DNA from: Hetaerina americana
Lineage: Eukaryota; Arthropoda; Insecta; Odonata; Calopterygidae
Length of the DNA stretch: 64,000 bases
Direction: 5' to 3'
NCBI GenBank assembly: GCA_022747635.1
Contig: JAKTNV010000003.1
Coordinates: 10,349,548 to 10,413,547, forward strand
How positions within the stretch are numbered: the first letter of the stretch is position 1; every line of letters begins with the position of its first letter. Below, one piece after another: positions 61,852-64,000 of the stretch. The notes under the pieces are model-generated. The model saw nothing but the letters and a program-made list of their open reading frames with translations. It did no database searches and was not told where the DNA came from. Position numbers and translations under genes: made by a program.

Positions 61852-61979
61852 AATTCCTGGGGATATCATTCCTTCTTGTACATATATGCACCCTTTGGAT
61901 GTTTTCTTATTCCACAATTCCTGGGGATATCATTCCTTCTTGTACATATATGCACCCTTTGGATGTTTTCTTATTCCAC
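61852..61979 (+). repeat. Exact 64-bp tandem duplication
   Basis: 61852-61915 and 61916-61979 are identical (unit starts AATTCCTGGGGATATC). A recent local duplication; no function inferred. Confidence 0.95.
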
Positions 61980-64000
61980 CAAGGATTTTAACATCAATTT
62001 CCATTTTCTCACCCTCCACTCCTTTACGGTGTCCCCTCACATTGCAATAATTTTATTTAAGTGACGGTGGTGTGCCTCTCTCTCCCTCGGAAAATAAATG
62101 TTTATTGTTATCCTCGGGTACTGTTGTACCTATTCACAATTGCTGATGTACTGAAATCACATTTTTCAAAAATAAAATAAGACGCGCATCGAGACACCAG
62201 TACTCTTTTCATTTTCTGTTTGCCTTGTTTCACATTTACTCAAAAATGGGTATGATCTGCCTTCAATGGAAATGGTTATCTCTTCATCGACTGCGCTCTG
62301 ATTCTCAAGTAAGTTAAAGGTTCAATGGAGGATACTTGTAAATAACCATGAACAAAAATGAGCATGGGAATATTGCTCACACGTTTAAAAGAATGTCATT
62401 GAACGGATACGAAATGGAGTAAGCAGACATTTCCCAACAAACTAGTTCGCTGGGAAAAGTGTATCGAGCTAATAGTAAATAGTAATTTATTTTTCTATTT
62501 TTTCGTTGTGACTTATTGAACGACCCACGTAGTTCAGGCTGACCCCTCGGAAACGATTAAAATATCGAAAAAGAAGAACTATTGTTTAATTTCACGAATT
62601 TTTCTGTAGAGTAGTGCAGTTTTTCTGTTTTGCAACGAATTTATAATTATTACCTTATGAAATATCAAATTTTGCATGGTTCCTTAAGCAAACTAGCGAT
62701 CCATTTAATGTACTTACAATGAATGAATAGACAGTTGCCTCATTTGCTATCGGTAATCACCTCAACCATGATTTGAATTTAAGTTCCAATAAATGTATTT
62801 GAACGGCTATGCCCGCATATCCTTTATCTGAGGCTTCTTACCTCTTGCCTTATGATTCTAAACCATTAATGAATAGATTATGATCAAGAGACAGAGTTTT
62901 TTTAAGCTCCATAAATTCGTAGCAATATTTATTTTGGGGGAAGTTCCATGAGGAAAAATTGAGCCAAAATGCGGCATATATTTACGATCTGAGCCAGATC
63001 TTAGGTCCCTTCCCTTTCCTTCGCATTCTCCTCTTTCGTCTTTCTTCTGTGAAATCCACTCCCCCATTCCGCCGCCTAACTTCCCGCTCTCCTCTCTTCC
63101 GCCTCAGAGCCACCCTCTTGTGATAAATCCTCGCCTCATGGCGGACGCTCAACTTTTACTCGGACTGCTTGTTCCACTCCTCTTCCCCTCTCTCTCTCTC
63201 TCTCTCTTATGTACACCTTGTCTAAACAATGTGGCGGGTTGCAGGAGCGAGAAGCTCAGAAAACTTGTCCCTCAACTATTAATGCTGTTAGGCTCCAGCT
63301 TAATACCAATAGTTTCAACGATCTGGGAACTCATAGAGGACGCCTCTTTGAAGTCAATTGTTCCGCTACTTCTGTCGATAACATTATATTTTATAAACCC
63401 TTAGAATTCAATTATTGCAAATGACGTAAGAACAGTGACTACTTGACGTTTATAGTTGATTTTTGTGGGCATCATGTCATATTCAACTATTCTGGAAATT
63501 CCCTCTAGCTGATCTGCAAAAAAACGTGAATATTTCACCGAGATATATGCAAGGAAATGCTGTCGATTAGGTTTTCAAACCTAGAAAAAATAATCAAAAG
63601 ATGTGCATGGTGTTTATTAAAATTCGAATGCGTATTATACTTGAATTGTGTATCATTTCATGGTTTGATTCTTGTCATTGGCGATAAAATATGAGTATTA
63701 ACATTCCGAAAATGTTTTAGGTTAGATGGGTCTAATATATAGAAAATAATTTATAAATGTTAAAAGGTAGCATTATATCTGCATAAAACATGGCAGGAAC
63801 ATTAGAATTAGGAAGGAAAAATGGAAGCATGAAGTTTTGTTTTTTGAGTTAATGATAAAATGTTATGCTCAAAGTTATAATTTTAAAATTTAAATTTTGC
63901 AATCATATTGATTACTTGATCGTACAACGTTTACTAATAGGTTCACAGTAAAACATTCATTTTTATGATTGTTTTGCAAAACCTACTTTTTTAATGAAAC
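61980..64000. other. AT-rich non-coding stretch with (TC)n
   Basis: Contains a (TC)n run at about 63189-63208. Otherwise no supported feature to the end of the window. Confidence 0.5.

Noticed and set aside
6320..63208. CRISPR array or bacterial operon structure
   Set aside because: No regularly spaced repeats, ribosome binding sites or dense gene packing; the content is eukaryotic.

Overview
This is a eukaryotic, almost certainly arthropod (probably insect) genomic window with no host protein-coding gene that I can support. Three things point that way: an intact D,D34D mariner transposase, tRNA-derived SINE-like repeats with Pol III A and B boxes, and Penelope-like (GIY-YIG) and LINE relics in an AT-rich background broken by GC-rich purine/pyrimidine islands. 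I cannot name the species from the sequence.

Layout. 1-2124: two mariner copies head to head, a 753-bp internally deleted copy on the minus strand (its last 34 bp lie outside the window) and a full-length 1334-bp copy on the plus strand with an open 357-codon transposase. About 3.64-3.90 kb: an older, frameshifted mariner relic. About 8.6-9.2 kb: a LINE reverse-transcriptase relic. 9.84-10.05 kb: a tRNA-like sequence between inverted arms. 10.4-18.4 kb: several strongly strand-skewed GC-rich islands. 23.28-24.03 kb: a second 753-bp deletion derivative with the same 581-bp deletion as the first, flanked by TA.

27.7-36.5 kb is the most unusual part. Three long inverted-repeat (foldback) insertions sit inside (TA)n arrays. 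The largest (33.65-34.82 kb) has about 551-bp arms, each carrying the same GIY-YIG endonuclease fragment of a Penelope-like element. The other two (27.74-27.99 and 36.20-36.45 kb) have about 125-bp arms of a different sequence but the same design: (TA)n, inverted arm, short loop, arm, a 30-40-bp single-sided tail, (TA)n. The arms of both families contain a TTGA[A/T][G/A]A-stem-loop-GAAA motif like the core of a hammerhead ribozyme. Similar degenerate motifs recur at 28.9, 29.1 and 41.3 kb. I infer head-to-head, 5'-truncated copies of two Penelope-like families that insert in, or carry, (TA)n.

36.5-37.1 kb holds a second LINE relic, 37.83 and 51.68 kb share a hairpin-forming dispersed repeat, and 38.2 kb has a tRNA-like SINE head. 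39.7-61.2 kb is mostly unassigned AT-rich DNA with further GC-rich islands. At 61.28-61.71 kb a tRNA-derived SINE abuts a second copy of the tRNA-like/inverted-arm repeat; its long arm is on the opposite side from the 9.9-kb copy, which shows that the complete repeat has long inverted arms on both sides. The only product likely to act in trans here is the mariner transposase, whose terminal repeats are carried unchanged by the deletion derivatives, so it could plausibly mobilise them.
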